Source: Nitrososphaeraceae archaeon (GTDB lineage: Archaea; Thermoproteota; Nitrososphaeria; Nitrososphaerales; Nitrososphaeraceae). Taken from it: a DNA stretch of 64,000 nt. Position numbers and translations under genes: made by a program. Below are positions 26,692-36,918 of this stretch, piece by piece (the stretch's first letter is position 1; each line of letters begins with the position of its first letter). The stretch spans positions 62,001-126,000 of the forward strand of contig JALDRC010000007.1 of NCBI GenBank assembly GCA_031316115.1, given 5' to 3'. The notes below the pieces were generated by a model. The model saw only the letters and a program-made list of their open reading frames with translations, was not told the DNA's origin and did no database searches.

Positions 26692-27535
26692 TTTATTTGT
26701 AGTTAAAGAGGTTTAATGATTTCGTATTAGCCAATCGAAAGTTAGTTTTATGCAATCAAAGAAATATTATAATTAAGTTACTTTTATGCATATACAATAT
26801 AGTTTTATAAATCTATAAATTTACAAAAAACTCAAACATCTAAACTTAGCTATTTCTGGAACTTTTGTATTTGTATATGATTCTGATTTATCATATTTTC
26901 CTTTACCTTGAATTATACAATATTATATCTAAATATTTTACAAATAATTCTTTATATTGAAAGAATAGTTGAAACAATATCTTAAAATCCTTGGCCTCTA
27001 TAGTAATAAACATAGAGATTATTTAAAGTATTTTATTCGAAATATAAAATACTTATTTGAGATATTTGTTATTTAATATTATCTCAATATATAAAACTTA
27101 TTTATTATAAGTATTTTTGATATAATGATTTTTTTATGTGCATAATATACTCTAAGTTTGCAAATAATTTAGGTTTAAATGAAAAACCTATATAACTAGA
27201 GATTAGAACAGAACAAAATATAAAAATAAAGAGAATTTATTACTATCTCCTTAAATTGAGTATTATAGGCATATATAGTAATATTCTTTCTTTAAAATAT
27301 CTTATAAAAGTTTTCAGGTGTCATTTATCGAACGTATTTCCTTCTTGAATCCTTTATAGAAAATAATATTTCAAGAACTATCAAATGGTTAATTAATTAT
27401 CATGAAAAAGAATCTTATTTTTTACAATATACAAATTTAATATACATAGAATTACTAATTTAGCTAAAAATAGAGTATGAAAAAGTCATTGAAAACGCTA
27501 TATCTAAATAATAATCTGTTATATAGTATATAATA
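26692..27535. other. Long AT-rich stretch without genes
   Basis: About 840 bp with stops in all frames every few codons. It lies between divergent genes, so it contains two promoters. I could not find a small RNA or conserved repeat in it. Confidence 0.35.
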
Positions 27536-28300
27536 TTGATATTTAAATCCTTTAGAAAAGACAAATCATCATTACAGCATGGACAATCAGAACAACAACC
27601 ACAATCAAACATTCACACGTTAGAGGAAAGAGCATTAGATTTTTTCAATGAAATTTATTCATATGATGATCTTAAGGAAATTCTTTATAGAGGAATATTA
27701 TCAGAACATAATGTAAATATTTTATTGGTAGGGCCTCCAGCTACATCAAAATCCCTTTTATTACAATGCATACATGAAAAGCTTAAAGACTGTGTATATT
27801 ATGATGCTGTCAACAGTAGTGGACCAGGTATAATACAAGATTTAACAAATCATAAAAACACAAGAATAATCCTTATAGATGAAATAGATAAATTAAACAA
27901 AAAGGATCAAGCTGTTTTTTATAATCTGATGGAAACAGGAGAAATAATAATAACAAAAAAAGATAATAAAATTAATTTTACAATGGATAATCCTAAGATA
28001 TTTGCTACCTCAAATGGTATAGAACATTTAAACAAACCTTTACGATCCCGGTTCAGTATATACAGATTACAAGAATATTCCGATAAAGATTTTATCAAAA
28101 TTTCTGTACATCTTATTACATCTAAGTTTCATTTTCCCTCAATTTTATCAGCATTAATTGCCCAATTATTACTTGAGAAAGGTGAAAAAGACATCAGAAA
28201 AGTGTTGAATATTGCTAAACTAATAAGACCAGATGATGATGTAAAAAAAATAAAAAAAATTATAGAAACATACCTAAAATATCAAGATAGTCATGATTAG
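27536..28300 (+). CDS. AAA+ ATPase, MoxR/RuvB-like
   Basis: 254 residues from a TTG start. A short Gln-rich linker precedes the AAA+ core: Walker A GPPATSKSLL (about 66-75, with Ala-Thr-Ser in place of the common Gly-Thr-Gly), Walker B IILIDEIDKL, sensor 1 FATSNG, and an arginine-finger-like RSRFSIYRL. A small helical lid domain follows. MoxR-type ATPases act as chaperones on VWA proteins, but no VWA gene is near. The Walker A form is also seen in archaeal RuvB-like ATPases. Substrate unknown. Confidence 0.75.
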   Translation: MIFKSFRKDKSSLQHGQSEQQPQSNIHTLEERALDFFNEIYSYDDLKEILYRGILSEHNVNILLVGPPATSKSLLLQCIHEKLKDCVYYDAVNSSGPGIIQDLTNHKNTRIILIDEIDKLNKKDQAVFYNLMETGEIIITKKDNKINFTMDNPKIFATSNGIEHLNKPLRSRFSIYRLQEYSDKDFIKISVHLITSKFHFPSILSALIAQLLLEKGEKDIRKVLNIAKLIRPDDDVKKIKKIIETYLKYQDSHD

Positions 28301-29380
28301 GAAACATCATTTAATTAATTATAGATTTCTTCAAACAAAACTCGAATAAAGTTTTTTTATTTTATAAATTTCTAATGACTCTATCAATCTGATAATCTTT
28401 ACCTATCTAACCTAAATCATAAGTATTTGCTATAACTTCAATATACATAGATAAAAAGAATTGTATCTAATTATGTAAATGAAATAGATTGTATTTGTTA
28501 TTTTTGTATAAATGAATAATTTTCATTAAAACTTTTTTGTACTTTAAAATCAATTAACTCTACATTAAACTTTTCTGAATCTTGAATGTAGAGAGTGCTT
28601 TAATCTAATTCTGATATATGATTCATAATATGCTACATAACCCTTGTCTGTATAAACTGTATGTTTTTCATATTTTCGAAAACAAATATGTTTATCTATT
28701 AGGAGATAGATTTCTTAAGTAGATCTATAACCAGAAATGCTGGTTTTCTATCTAAATAATTGTTTATTCTATTATTAAGGTGGTTATTCTTGTTCTTGTA
28801 AATCTGAGAGTAAATTTTTGAATCTAGATTCATACGGAATTTAACCTTTTACTTTTATCTAAATATTCTTAACACTTTAGATCTAATACGTAAACTGGGA
28901 CCAACAAAATAGATACAAAGATAACATCACTATCGAAGAGGGGGTTATACTTCTTTCAAATTTTATTTTCAAAGAATATTTAGAACATTACAATCTATAT
29001 CGTACTATTTAAATTTACAGAGCCTTTCAAACTATTTATCAAAATAATTAAAAAGATTTTGTAAAAATTTTGTTATTCTTAAATTAAGTCATTTGTCAAT
29101 TTAAAAATATATAATTACCTCCCCCCTGAATATGTAGCTTGTATTCTATAATGTAAGGATCAAAATATTATAATAATTATTATCATAAATGACTTATTTC
29201 AAATTAATTTAATTTAGTTATAAAAATAAAAATAGTGAAAATGAGAATTGAAGTATTGATCTCTATGGAATGACTATCTAATAATGATTAAATTCTTCAT
29301 TAGTTAGCCATTTACTTTAATAATTAATTTTTAAAACGTTTGGTTTAAGTCTAATATTATAGCAATAAAAAATATAAAGA
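28301..29380. other. Intergenic region dominated by an eroded IS6-like copy
   Basis: About 630 bp of this gap are the relic of an IS6-like element (28377-29005, separate entry). The remaining parts are AT-rich with no ORF; CCTCCCCCC at 29119-29127 is an unusual C-run. Confidence 0.5.
28377..29005 (-). mobile_element. Eroded full-length IS6-like copy
   Basis: Collinear similarity to the intact element at 60107-60827 can be followed from the left end (GACTCTATCAATCTGATAAT against GGCTCTGTTAAGATAAGATAAT) through the transposase region. Shared strings include AAAGAATTGTATC, AATGAAATAGATT, AATGTAGA.AGTG, CTATAACCA.AAATG, TAATTGTTT and TTCTTTCAAATTT, up to about 29000. Every frame has many stops. 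It is in the same orientation as the intact copy and is clearly older, with both ends blurred. Confidence 0.75.
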
Positions 29381-31192
29381 ATGAGTAAGAATTCTGAAAT
29401 TGCTAAGATTTTTCGAGAAATAGCATTTATGTTGCAAACATTGGATGAAAAGAATAGTGAACCTAATACAATTTTTAAGATTAGATCATATAACAAGGCT
29501 GCAGATGAACTACAGAATTTGCCTTTTGATATAGGAGATATATACAAAAAAGAAAAAATAAAAGGATTGCTAAAAATTCCATCAATTGGAAAGGCTATTG
29601 CTGCAAAACTTGAAGAGTATATCACAACAGGTAGAATCCATTACTATAATGAATTAAAAGAAAATTTGCCAATAGATATCAACCAATTTTTTGGATTGGA
29701 AGGTATTGGACCAAAAACAATAAAATCACTATATAAGAATTTGGGAATAAAAAATATCTCTGATTTAGAAAGAGCTGCACTGGACCACAAAATAAGGAAT
29801 GTTCCTGGATTCTCTATAAAGAAGGAAGAACTAATTCTAAAAAAGATTCAGTTTTTTAGAAAAAGGAGTGGAAGACGATTAATAGGTGATGTCTATCCTT
29901 TAGTTAAGAGAATAGAAGAACGGCTTTCATCATGTACTGGAGTAAAACAAGCAATAGTTGTAGGCTCATTTAGACGTATGAAGGAAACTATTGGAGATAT
30001 TGACTATCTGGTATCAATTGTGTCTGAAAAAGACAGGTCTAATGTATTAGATTATTTTACAACTATGCCAGAAGTTAGCGAAATAAGTGGAAGAGGATCA
30101 TCTAAAGCATTTGTCAAATTAAACAATGGAATTGATGCGGATTTACTTGTTGTACCAGAAGAGAGTTTTGGTTCAGCAATGCAATATTTTACTGGAAGTA
30201 AAGAACACGGGATAGCTTTGAGAAAACTAGCTATATCTAATGGTCTTCGTCTTAATGAATGGGGTGTTTTCGACAAAGAAAACAATAGAGTAGCTGGTTT
30301 TACTGAAGAAGAGATTTATCAGGTTCTCGGTCTAGAATGGATTCCTCCAGAAATGCGAGAAAATAAAGGTGAAATCGAACGGGCAAAAAAAAATAATGAT
30401 AGAATTAAAAATTATGAGAAGAAATCAGGACTTCCGGAATTAATAGCATATGATGATTTGAAAGGAGATTTACAAGTTCATAGTAACAAAACAGACGGTA
30501 CAATGTCTATAGAAGAAATGGCATTAAAAGCTAGAGATAACTTTGGTTTAGAGTACATTGCAATCTCAGATCATACAAAGAGTTTGAAACTTACTAATGG
30601 ATTGGATGAAATACAACTATTAAATCAAGCAAATGAAATTGCAGAGATAAATGACAGAATAAAAATAAATAATCTTAATAACAATAATAAAAATTTTCGT
30701 ATATTATCTTCTGCAGAGGTAAATATTCTAAAAGATGGAAATCTTGATATTTCAAATAACGTATTAGATAAACTAGACATTGTTGGTGCTGCGATTCATT
30801 CTCATTTTTCTTTACCGATAGAAATACAAACAGCTCGATTAATAGAAACAGCTAAAAATCCCAATATCGATATTATATTTCATCCTACAGGGAGAATTAT
30901 CAATAGAAGAGATGGATATCCTGTCAACATATCTAAATTGATTGAAGTAGCAAATGAAACAGATACAATCCTTGAAATTGATGCTCATTATGATCGTTTA
31001 GATTTAAAAGATGAATACATAAGAATGGCTGTAGAAAATAACGTTAAATTGGTGATTGATTCTGATGCTCATCATCCTCTACATTATTCTTTTCTAGTAT
31101 TTGGCATAGGACAAGCCAGGAGAGGATGGGCTAAAAAATCAGACATACTCAATACATTGTCAGCTAAGGAGCTAATTGATAACATAAAATGA
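29381..31192 (+). CDS. polX: DNA polymerase X family protein with PHP domain
   Basis: 603 residues. The N-terminal 8-kDa-like HhH region (LLKIPSIGKAIAAKLEEYI, FFGLEGIGPKTIKSLY) is followed by the nucleotidyltransferase core. That core has GSFRRMKETIGDIDYLV (metal Asp pair near 206/208) and a third Asp in DADLLVV. The C-terminal PHP domain has GDLQVHSNKTDG, ISDHTKSL, AAIHSHFS, FHPTGR and DSDAHH. This is the full PolX layout, a gap-filling polymerase with 3'-5' exonuclease or AP activity used in base excision repair. Monocistronic; flanked by an IS relic on the left. Confidence 0.93.
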   Translation: MSKNSEIAKIFREIAFMLQTLDEKNSEPNTIFKIRSYNKAADELQNLPFDIGDIYKKEKIKGLLKIPSIGKAIAAKLEEYITTGRIHYYNELKENLPIDINQFFGLEGIGPKTIKSLYKNLGIKNISDLERAALDHKIRNVPGFSIKKEELILKKIQFFRKRSGRRLIGDVYPLVKRIEERLSSCTGVKQAIVVGSFRRMKETIGDIDYLVSIVSEKDRSNVLDYFTTMPEVSEISGRGSSKAFVKLNNGIDADLLVVPEESFGSAMQYFTGSKEHGIALRKLAISNGLRLNEWGVFDKENNRVAGFTEEEIYQVLGLEWIPPEMRENKGEIERAKKNNDRIKNYEKKSGLPELIAYDDLKGDLQVHSNKTDGTMSIEEMALKARDNFGLEYIAISDHTKSLKLTNGLDEIQLLNQANEIAEINDRIKINNLNNNNKNFRILSSAEVNILKDGNLDISNNVLDKLDIVGAAIHSHFSLPIEIQTARLIETAKNPNIDIIFHPTGRIINRRDGYPVNISKLIEVANETDTILEIDAHYDRLDLKDEYIRMAVENNVKLVIDSDAHHPLHYSFLVFGIGQARRGWAKKSDILNTLSAKELIDNIK

Positions 31193-31394
31193 GAAAAATT
31201 TAAATTAATTAAAGGTACTTATATGGTCAAGTTTTTATAGACTTGTCTTTCAGTTAGAATATAATTTATATTTTCAAATCTATTTAAAATTTAAAATAAA
31301 AGAAAGAATAATTTGATAAATTTTTACTTAATATTTTTATCATTATAAATTTGTTATATAATTCTCTTCAAAATAATAGCAATGAATTCTATAT

Positions 31395-31853
31395 TTATAA
31401 AAGATTGTAGTTCTTTATAGATTTTAGATTTATTTTATCTATTTTTAGGGAATCTGGATTTTTAAAAACTTGTCCACAACAATATTTCATAGAAAATAAT
31501 GCCATTTGTTCTAAAATTGGTTGTAATCCCTTACCTTTTTCTGTTAAATAATACTCTATCCTTATAGGAGTTTCGTTATATACTTCCCTTCTTATCAGGC
31601 CTTCTCTTTCCATCTCCTTTAGTCTTATAGATAATGTTTTTGGATTTATTTCTTCAATAGAATTTAAAAATTCACTAAATCTTTTATGCTTTAAGAAGAT
31701 CATATTACGTATCAACAAAGGAGTAAATTTTTTCCCAATTATATTAAAGGTATTAAAAATTGGACAGCATTTACAATTCATACCATCAATAATTAACTCT
31801 TTAGAATCTTTTTCTTGATTCTCATATTTTTCAGATAACTTTTGTTCTATCAA
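31395..31853 (-). CDS. HxlR-family winged-helix regulator
   Basis: 152 residues. The core (about 33-125) has the HxlR pattern: NIIGKKFTPLLIRNMIFLKHKRFSEFLNSI, then NPKTLSIRLKEMEREGLIRREVY and RIEYYLTEKGKGLQPIL. An added N-terminal cysteine cluster (CKCCPIF) and a later YCCG might sense redox state or bind metal, as in other HxlR/HypR/QorR proteins where a single Cys senses stress. No target gene is adjacent; the upstream region (31854 on) may hold its own operator. Confidence 0.87.
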   Translation of the reverse strand: MIEQKLSEKYENQEKDSKELIIDGMNCKCCPIFNTFNIIGKKFTPLLIRNMIFLKHKRFSEFLNSIEEINPKTLSIRLKEMEREGLIRREVYNETPIRIEYYLTEKGKGLQPILEQMALFSMKYCCGQVFKNPDSLKIDKINLKSIKNYNLL

Positions 31854-32668
31854 CTTACTTTTTATTCACTATATTACCAGGTTATCCCTTACTAATTTAA
31901 ATACTTACCTTTCTATAGTATATAACACAAGGTAATTGAAAAATTAATTAGAATTGACATAAAGTAAATTGTGAAAAGCTTAAAACAAGTCTTACTAAAT
32001 AATACTTCAGCAAATACATGAAAATGTGAATCATGTATAATAGTGAATATTCAAATTCTCGTTGTATAAACTACATTAAGATAGTTAAAACAAATTAAAT
32101 TCATTTTTAGCTATAACAAAGTCTATAGATAAATTCAAGGTATTGAAAAATAATGGTATTGAAAATAAATTGATAGATAACTCTCAAGACTAGAGCTAAA
32201 CAGTAATAAGTTTCTCTATCTCAAACTAATATAAATAATGATTTCTAGAATAAGTTTGAAAAAATTCAAATAGATTATCAAACAGAATTTTTAATTTTTT
32301 AATCTTATGTTTTGCAATTCTATTGTATCAATGTTATTTACATTGGCTTCTAATTTAACAATTATTCATTATACAAGAGGTTACATTGTTATGATATATC
32401 CAAAGAATTTTATCGTGATCCAACTTTACATGTTTTTCTTTTTTGTTTTACACCTAAATATGAAAGATATTAGACTTGTGCTAACAAAAATCGAAAACTA
32501 CAAATGATCTTGCAAATTGATTATATAACCTTTCAATATTGCTTTGTATCATATTTTACTGACGAACTTAATGTTGTATAAAAGAAGTTTATTAACTTCG
32601 ATATTATAAAAGTATTTTTATAATAAAATAGAAGTCCTTTTATAATTAATTTGGATTAATAGATACCT
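31854..32668. other. Long AT-rich stretch without supported genes
   Basis: The frame 32307-32507 (plus) is hydrophobic and Ile/Phe-rich with no family look, and I do not accept it. TTATAAAAG/TTTTTATAATAAAA runs at about 32605-32630 are plausible promoter elements of the secreted gene at 32669. Confidence 0.35.
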
Positions 32669-33349
32669 ATGAATAAACAAATTTTGTCTGCAAAACCTAT
32701 GCTCTTAGGAATTATCATATCAATTATTACATGTGGTTCTATAAACAATAATGTCTATGCACAAAATACACTTGACGAAGAGGAATTAACAAAAATGAAT
32801 TCATCTACCCTTACATCAATGAATGATAATAAAACAGGATATCAATACAAAGATCCTAAAGTATTTACCCATGGGATTGTATTGAACTTGGATGGGGTAG
32901 GATATTATTTTGAGGGACCTGCTGACGCTACAGATGGAGCTAAAGATGCCCCTGGTCATTATTGGTGGCAAGATTCTCCTAATCATCTATATGGATTACA
33001 TTTTAACATAGGACCTTTCGGTGAAGAAAATTGGTGGTCATCAGATGCAGGAGGTAAGGATTTATTATTTTTAGTAGATGCTATAATAGCACCTTGGACA
33101 AATACTACAGCATATGATTTCGCCAAAAAAGGATATACACATTATCATGAGTTACTAAGAGTGGACAATGGAGAAAAACATCCTAACCTAGTCGTTTGGT
33201 TTAAGCATGTAGGAATACCATCTGTATTTAATTTTGATAAAGGTCCTGTACCAGAAGATGGACATATAGTTACACCAGGAGTGGATCATCAATTTTTGAC
33301 TAATTATTATATACCATATAACCCAAAACCTCAGGAGGGTTTATATTAA
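32669..33349 (+). CDS. Secreted protein rich in Trp, His and Gly
   Basis: 226 residues. A signal peptide (LGIIISIITCGS, then VYAQN) contains a cysteine that could serve as a lipobox (TCGS). The mature part is a single globular domain: THGIVLNLDGVGYYFEGPAD, GHYWWQDSPNHLYGLHFNIGPFGEENWW, DLLFLVDAII, YTHYHELL, HPNLVVWFKHV and HIVTPGVDHQF. Several conserved-looking histidines could bind metal. I do not recognise the family. It stands alone and is presumably extracellular. Confidence 0.65.
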   Translation: MNKQILSAKPMLLGIIISIITCGSINNNVYAQNTLDEEELTKMNSSTLTSMNDNKTGYQYKDPKVFTHGIVLNLDGVGYYFEGPADATDGAKDAPGHYWWQDSPNHLYGLHFNIGPFGEENWWSSDAGGKDLLFLVDAIIAPWTNTTAYDFAKKGYTHYHELLRVDNGEKHPNLVVWFKHVGIPSVFNFDKGPVPEDGHIVTPGVDHQFLTNYYIPYNPKPQEGLY

Positions 33350-33791
33350 TGAAGAACATAGATTTTAACTATATCTATTGGCACTCGTAAGAAGATCCTT
33401 CCTATTTTTATTTTATTAAAATCTTCTTTTATCCAGATTTATATAAATTTAAATTGTTTGAAAATAGTATAAAAAAGTTAAACCACAAAATTGAATAATA
33501 TAATGAACATTAAATATAGTGTTTATATTTATTGTTAATAATTTTGTTACTCTTGAAGTTTTTAGTTCATTTGTAATCTAAATAAAATATTATAAAAGGA
33601 TCTGTCTTCCCATGTATTTTTTAGATAGGTTCTTAGTTTAAGTAATAAAGATACAAAGATATTCAAATCCAATTTCTATAGCAAAAATCTTTTCAATAGA
33701 AATCAATAATAAATAATTTAATTTTGGTAAAATTATGTTTATATAATATTACATTTTTACTAAATATTTAAAATCTTGACTTGCTCTTCAA
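33350..33791. other. Gene-free AT-rich stretch
   Basis: No ORF. It lies between two plus-strand genes; the promoter of the C2H2 protein should be in its right half. Confidence 0.3.
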
Positions 33792-34259
33792 TTGTACTTG
33801 TCAAAGCATGATAAAAATAAAATCAAAGAGTATGTTGAAAATAACAGGAGGATTGAAGATTATGATATTACAAAGCTTGCAACCAAGAACAATATCATTC
33901 ACAAGAAAATTCAGCTTTGGACTAATGATGATGGTAATGAATATGCTATTCGATTGTTATTGAATGATGATGACATAACGAAGGACAAAGTAGAATTTAT
34001 TACGTCAACTAACCCTAATGAGATATATAGCCACCCAATTGCCGAGTCAGATCATATTGAAAATCTAAAACATGGTTGGGATTATACATTAAGAGAGTTA
34101 ATAGAAAATTATAAAAATGAACTATATAATCAAGATCTTAGACAAGATAAATATTTTCGTATTCTAAAATTAATACCATTTCATAAATGTACTTATTGTA
34201 ATACAAAATTTCGTAATGAAGAAGAAAAAAAAGATCATGAATTAAATTGGCATATTTAA
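33792..34259 (+). CDS. Protein with C-terminal C2H2 zinc finger
   Basis: 155 residues from a TTG start. The N-terminal 40 residues resemble a helical HTH-like region (LSKHDKNKIKEYVENNRRIEDYDITKLATKNNI). The middle has acidic loops. The C-terminus is one classic C2H2 finger, CTYCNTKFRNEEEKKDHELNWH, with CxxC and HxxxxH. Single-finger proteins of this kind are common in Thaumarchaeota and probably bind nucleic acid. Monocistronic. Confidence 0.65.
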   Translation: MYLSKHDKNKIKEYVENNRRIEDYDITKLATKNNIIHKKIQLWTNDDGNEYAIRLLLNDDDITKDKVEFITSTNPNEIYSHPIAESDHIENLKHGWDYTLRELIENYKNELYNQDLRQDKYFRILKLIPFHKCTYCNTKFRNEEEKKDHELNWHI

Positions 34260-34515
34260 TTATTAAAAAGGAATTTAATTAAATTATAAATTGAGATTAG
34301 AGAGCCTAAAAATTTGATATTTTTAATCAAGTTATTCTTGCTAACCTAAAGTTTTAATCATTATAAGAGTTAATTTTTTCTTTTGAAAGATCAAGAATAA
34401 ATAAGTATTACCTTTGGTAGACTTACAATTTCCAAACTTTAAAATCATCATTTGTCCATCTAGATGAATATCCTAAACATTACCAAATTTATACTTTTGA
34501 TGAATTTTTTGACTT

Positions 34516-35157
34516 TTATAAATAGTCATTTATCTTGTTAAGAAATTTTAATAATTGTTTAATATCTTCAATTTCGTATTCAGCATTTTGAAAAAAAAGT
34601 TGTAGTTTCATCCGAGCAGTAGTTACATCTTTTTTGTTAAATGTAGAATTGATGTCATTTAGTTCTAAATTGAGATTTTTTTGTAGTTCTTTAAATACAT
34701 TATAAATTATTTTATTATTAGAATAATAATCATTTATTATATTTTTAAGACTTTCTAACAGTTTATTATTTACATTAGCGTTGTTTTTTTTTAAAATATT
34801 CAACATTTTCTCAAATTTATTATATTTCCATTTATGATTTTCTATCAGATAATCTAATCTATTTTTTATCATATCACAATTAGATTCTATATCCTCAAGA
34901 TTTTTTTGATATGATTCTTTAAAATTAAAATACTTAGCGGTGAATTGATCTTGGAATCTTGAATCATTATCAAGTTCACTGAATTCTGAGAATATGTTAA
35001 TTATCTTGGTATGAACTTTTTCGATTTCTGTTAATAACATTTTTAGAGAAATTTTAGAATCGTTATCTAATCTAGTTATTAACTTTAATACAATATCGAT
35101 TAGAATACCTAAATGGTCCTTAATACTAGCTCTCTTAGATTCAGTTTTAAATTTCAA
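34516..35157 (-). CDS. Coiled-coil protein of unknown function
   Basis: 213 residues, almost wholly helical, rich in Lys, Asn, Glu, Leu and Ile in heptad-like spacing (for example IKDHLGILIDIVLKLITRL, IENHKWKYNKFEKMLNIL, YNVFKELQKNLNLELNDI, IEDIKQLLKFLNKI). No signal peptide, no catalytic motif. It may be a structural or adaptor protein. The composition resembles nearby coding genes, so it is likely real. Confidence 0.55.
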   Translation of the reverse strand: MKFKTESKRASIKDHLGILIDIVLKLITRLDNDSKISLKMLLTEIEKVHTKIINIFSEFSELDNDSRFQDQFTAKYFNFKESYQKNLEDIESNCDMIKNRLDYLIENHKWKYNKFEKMLNILKKNNANVNNKLLESLKNIINDYYSNNKIIYNVFKELQKNLNLELNDINSTFNKKDVTTARMKLQLFFQNAEYEIEDIKQLLKFLNKINDYL

Positions 35158-35841
35158 TATAGTATATTCTATTAATTTTAATAATTAAATATTTTTTTAC
35201 TAAATTTCAAATTAAATGATTTTAAAATATTTCATCTCTTGAAGGAAAAAAATTGATTAACAAACAAATAGTTTAACTTATTGTGACTATACCTTTAAAA
35301 TATTCAATTAAAATTTGATTTTTTTTATGTGAATGAAAATAACATTATGTTAACTGTTATTGGATCTATTTTTAAGCCTGTTAGATAAGTATCAAAAATG
35401 CAATGATATCAGATTAATTTATAGGTATAAAGATATATTGAAATCTATATTGTATTCCAATTTTATCCATGTTTGATTACATAATGGTGGTTTGTTTTTG
35501 ACCATTATTTTAAGATCATAATAATTAATAAATCCAAATCTAATTTAACTAAATTTAAATTAAATTTATTAAAAAGATTAAAATATTAACGATTACTTAT
35601 CAGATATAGTATTCATTCCGCTTAAAACATTAATTAAAATAGTTGATTAGGATAGTAGAATTTATATAAATTGATCTTGTGTTAATTAAAAATAATCATT
35701 TACTATTAATCTATTTAATATTTCCTTCAAATTTTTGCTTGATTTTTTAAATTATTGTTAAAATAATTTTTTTCTTATCATTGTTTTATTAATGATTTAT
35801 TATTAAAAAGATAAAAGAGATGATTTGATAGTGTTTGAATA
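35158..35841. other. Long AT-rich stretch between divergent genes
   Basis: About 680 bp almost free of G/C. It lies between a divergent coiled-coil gene and fen1, so it holds two promoters. No small ORF or repeat was found. Confidence 0.35.
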
Positions 35842-36867
35842 ATGGGTATAAATCTTAAACCTATAATAAATGCTTCACCAGTTAGACTTTCTGATTTATC
35901 AGATAAGATACTAGCTATTGATGCATATAATACAATTTATCAATTTCTCGCTACTATTCGTGGTCCAACAGGTGAATCTCTTAGTAATAATAATGGAGAA
36001 ATAACAAGTCATCTAAGCGGGTTATTTTATAGAAATATGAATTTTTTATCAGAAAATATAAAAATGGTATATATTTTTGATGGAATTCCTCATCAGTTAA
36101 AATCTAAAGAAATTGAAAGAAGAAAAAAACTGAAACAAGAAGCCACCCAAAAATATGAGATAGCAATAGCTGAAGGAAGATTACAAGATGCTCGAAAATA
36201 TAGCCAAGGTACAGTTATATTGACAGACAAAATCATAGAACAATCGAAAAGACTTCTAGAGATTTTAGGGATTCCTATTATTCAGGCGCCTTCAGAAGGA
36301 GAAGCAACTGCATCTTTGTTAACAAAAAATGGAATTGTCTTTGCTTGTGGAAGCCAAGATTATGATTCATTACTTTTTGGAGCAAAAAGATTGATTCGTA
36401 ATTTAACAATAAGTGGAAGAAGAAAAATCCCTAACAAAAACAAATTTGTTATAGTAGAACCAGAAATTATTAGTCAATCATTGCTATTAGAAGTAACTAA
36501 ATTATCATTAGAACAATTAATTGATGTAGGAATTTTAATTGGTACAGATTTCAATCCAGGAGGTTTCGAAGGAATTGGTCCAAAGACAGCATTAAAACTA
36601 ATTAGAGAATATGGAAAATTAGAAAATATTGATAAAATAAAAGATAGTTTGAAGAATATTTCTTATCAGGAAATCAGAGAAATTTTTCTTTATCCAATAG
36701 ATATTCAAGTCAAAAATCTAGAATTTAATAAACCAGATTACGATAGAATAATAAATTTTTTGTGTGATGAAATGGATTTTTCAAAGGAAAGAGTTGAGAT
36801 ATCTATAGAAAAATTAAAACAAGTTCAAGAAAAACGTAGTGAATCATTGGAAAAATGGTTTGGTTAA
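35842..36867 (+). CDS. fen: Flap endonuclease FEN1
   Basis: 341 residues, the usual archaeal length. The N-terminal MGINLKPII and the metal-binding acids are in place: D27 (IDAYN), D80 (IFDG), E152/E154 (APSEGEA), D173/D175 (SQDYDSLLFG) and D236 (GTDFNPGG). The helix-two-turn-helix is GFEGIGPKTALKLI. The C-terminus SESLEKWFG is a PCNA-interaction motif with Ser in place of the usual Gln. It removes 5' flaps during Okazaki fragment maturation and repair. It is convergent with the ThyX-like gene and belongs to the replication gene block around the origin at 48.5 kb. Confidence 0.95.
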   Translation: MGINLKPIINASPVRLSDLSDKILAIDAYNTIYQFLATIRGPTGESLSNNNGEITSHLSGLFYRNMNFLSENIKMVYIFDGIPHQLKSKEIERRKKLKQEATQKYEIAIAEGRLQDARKYSQGTVILTDKIIEQSKRLLEILGIPIIQAPSEGEATASLLTKNGIVFACGSQDYDSLLFGAKRLIRNLTISGRRKIPNKNKFVIVEPEIISQSLLLEVTKLSLEQLIDVGILIGTDFNPGGFEGIGPKTALKLIREYGKLENIDKIKDSLKNISYQEIREIFLYPIDIQVKNLEFNKPDYDRIINFLCDEMDFSKERVEISIEKLKQVQEKRSESLEKWFG

Positions 36868-36918
36868 ATATTGTATAGATAGTTCTGTTTATAGATCCTT
36901 AAAATCAATATTTCATTT

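Noticed and set aside
32307..32507. 66-codon plus-strand ORF
   Set aside because: Composition of AT-rich noise (Ile, Phe, Tyr runs), no ribosome site, no family pattern.
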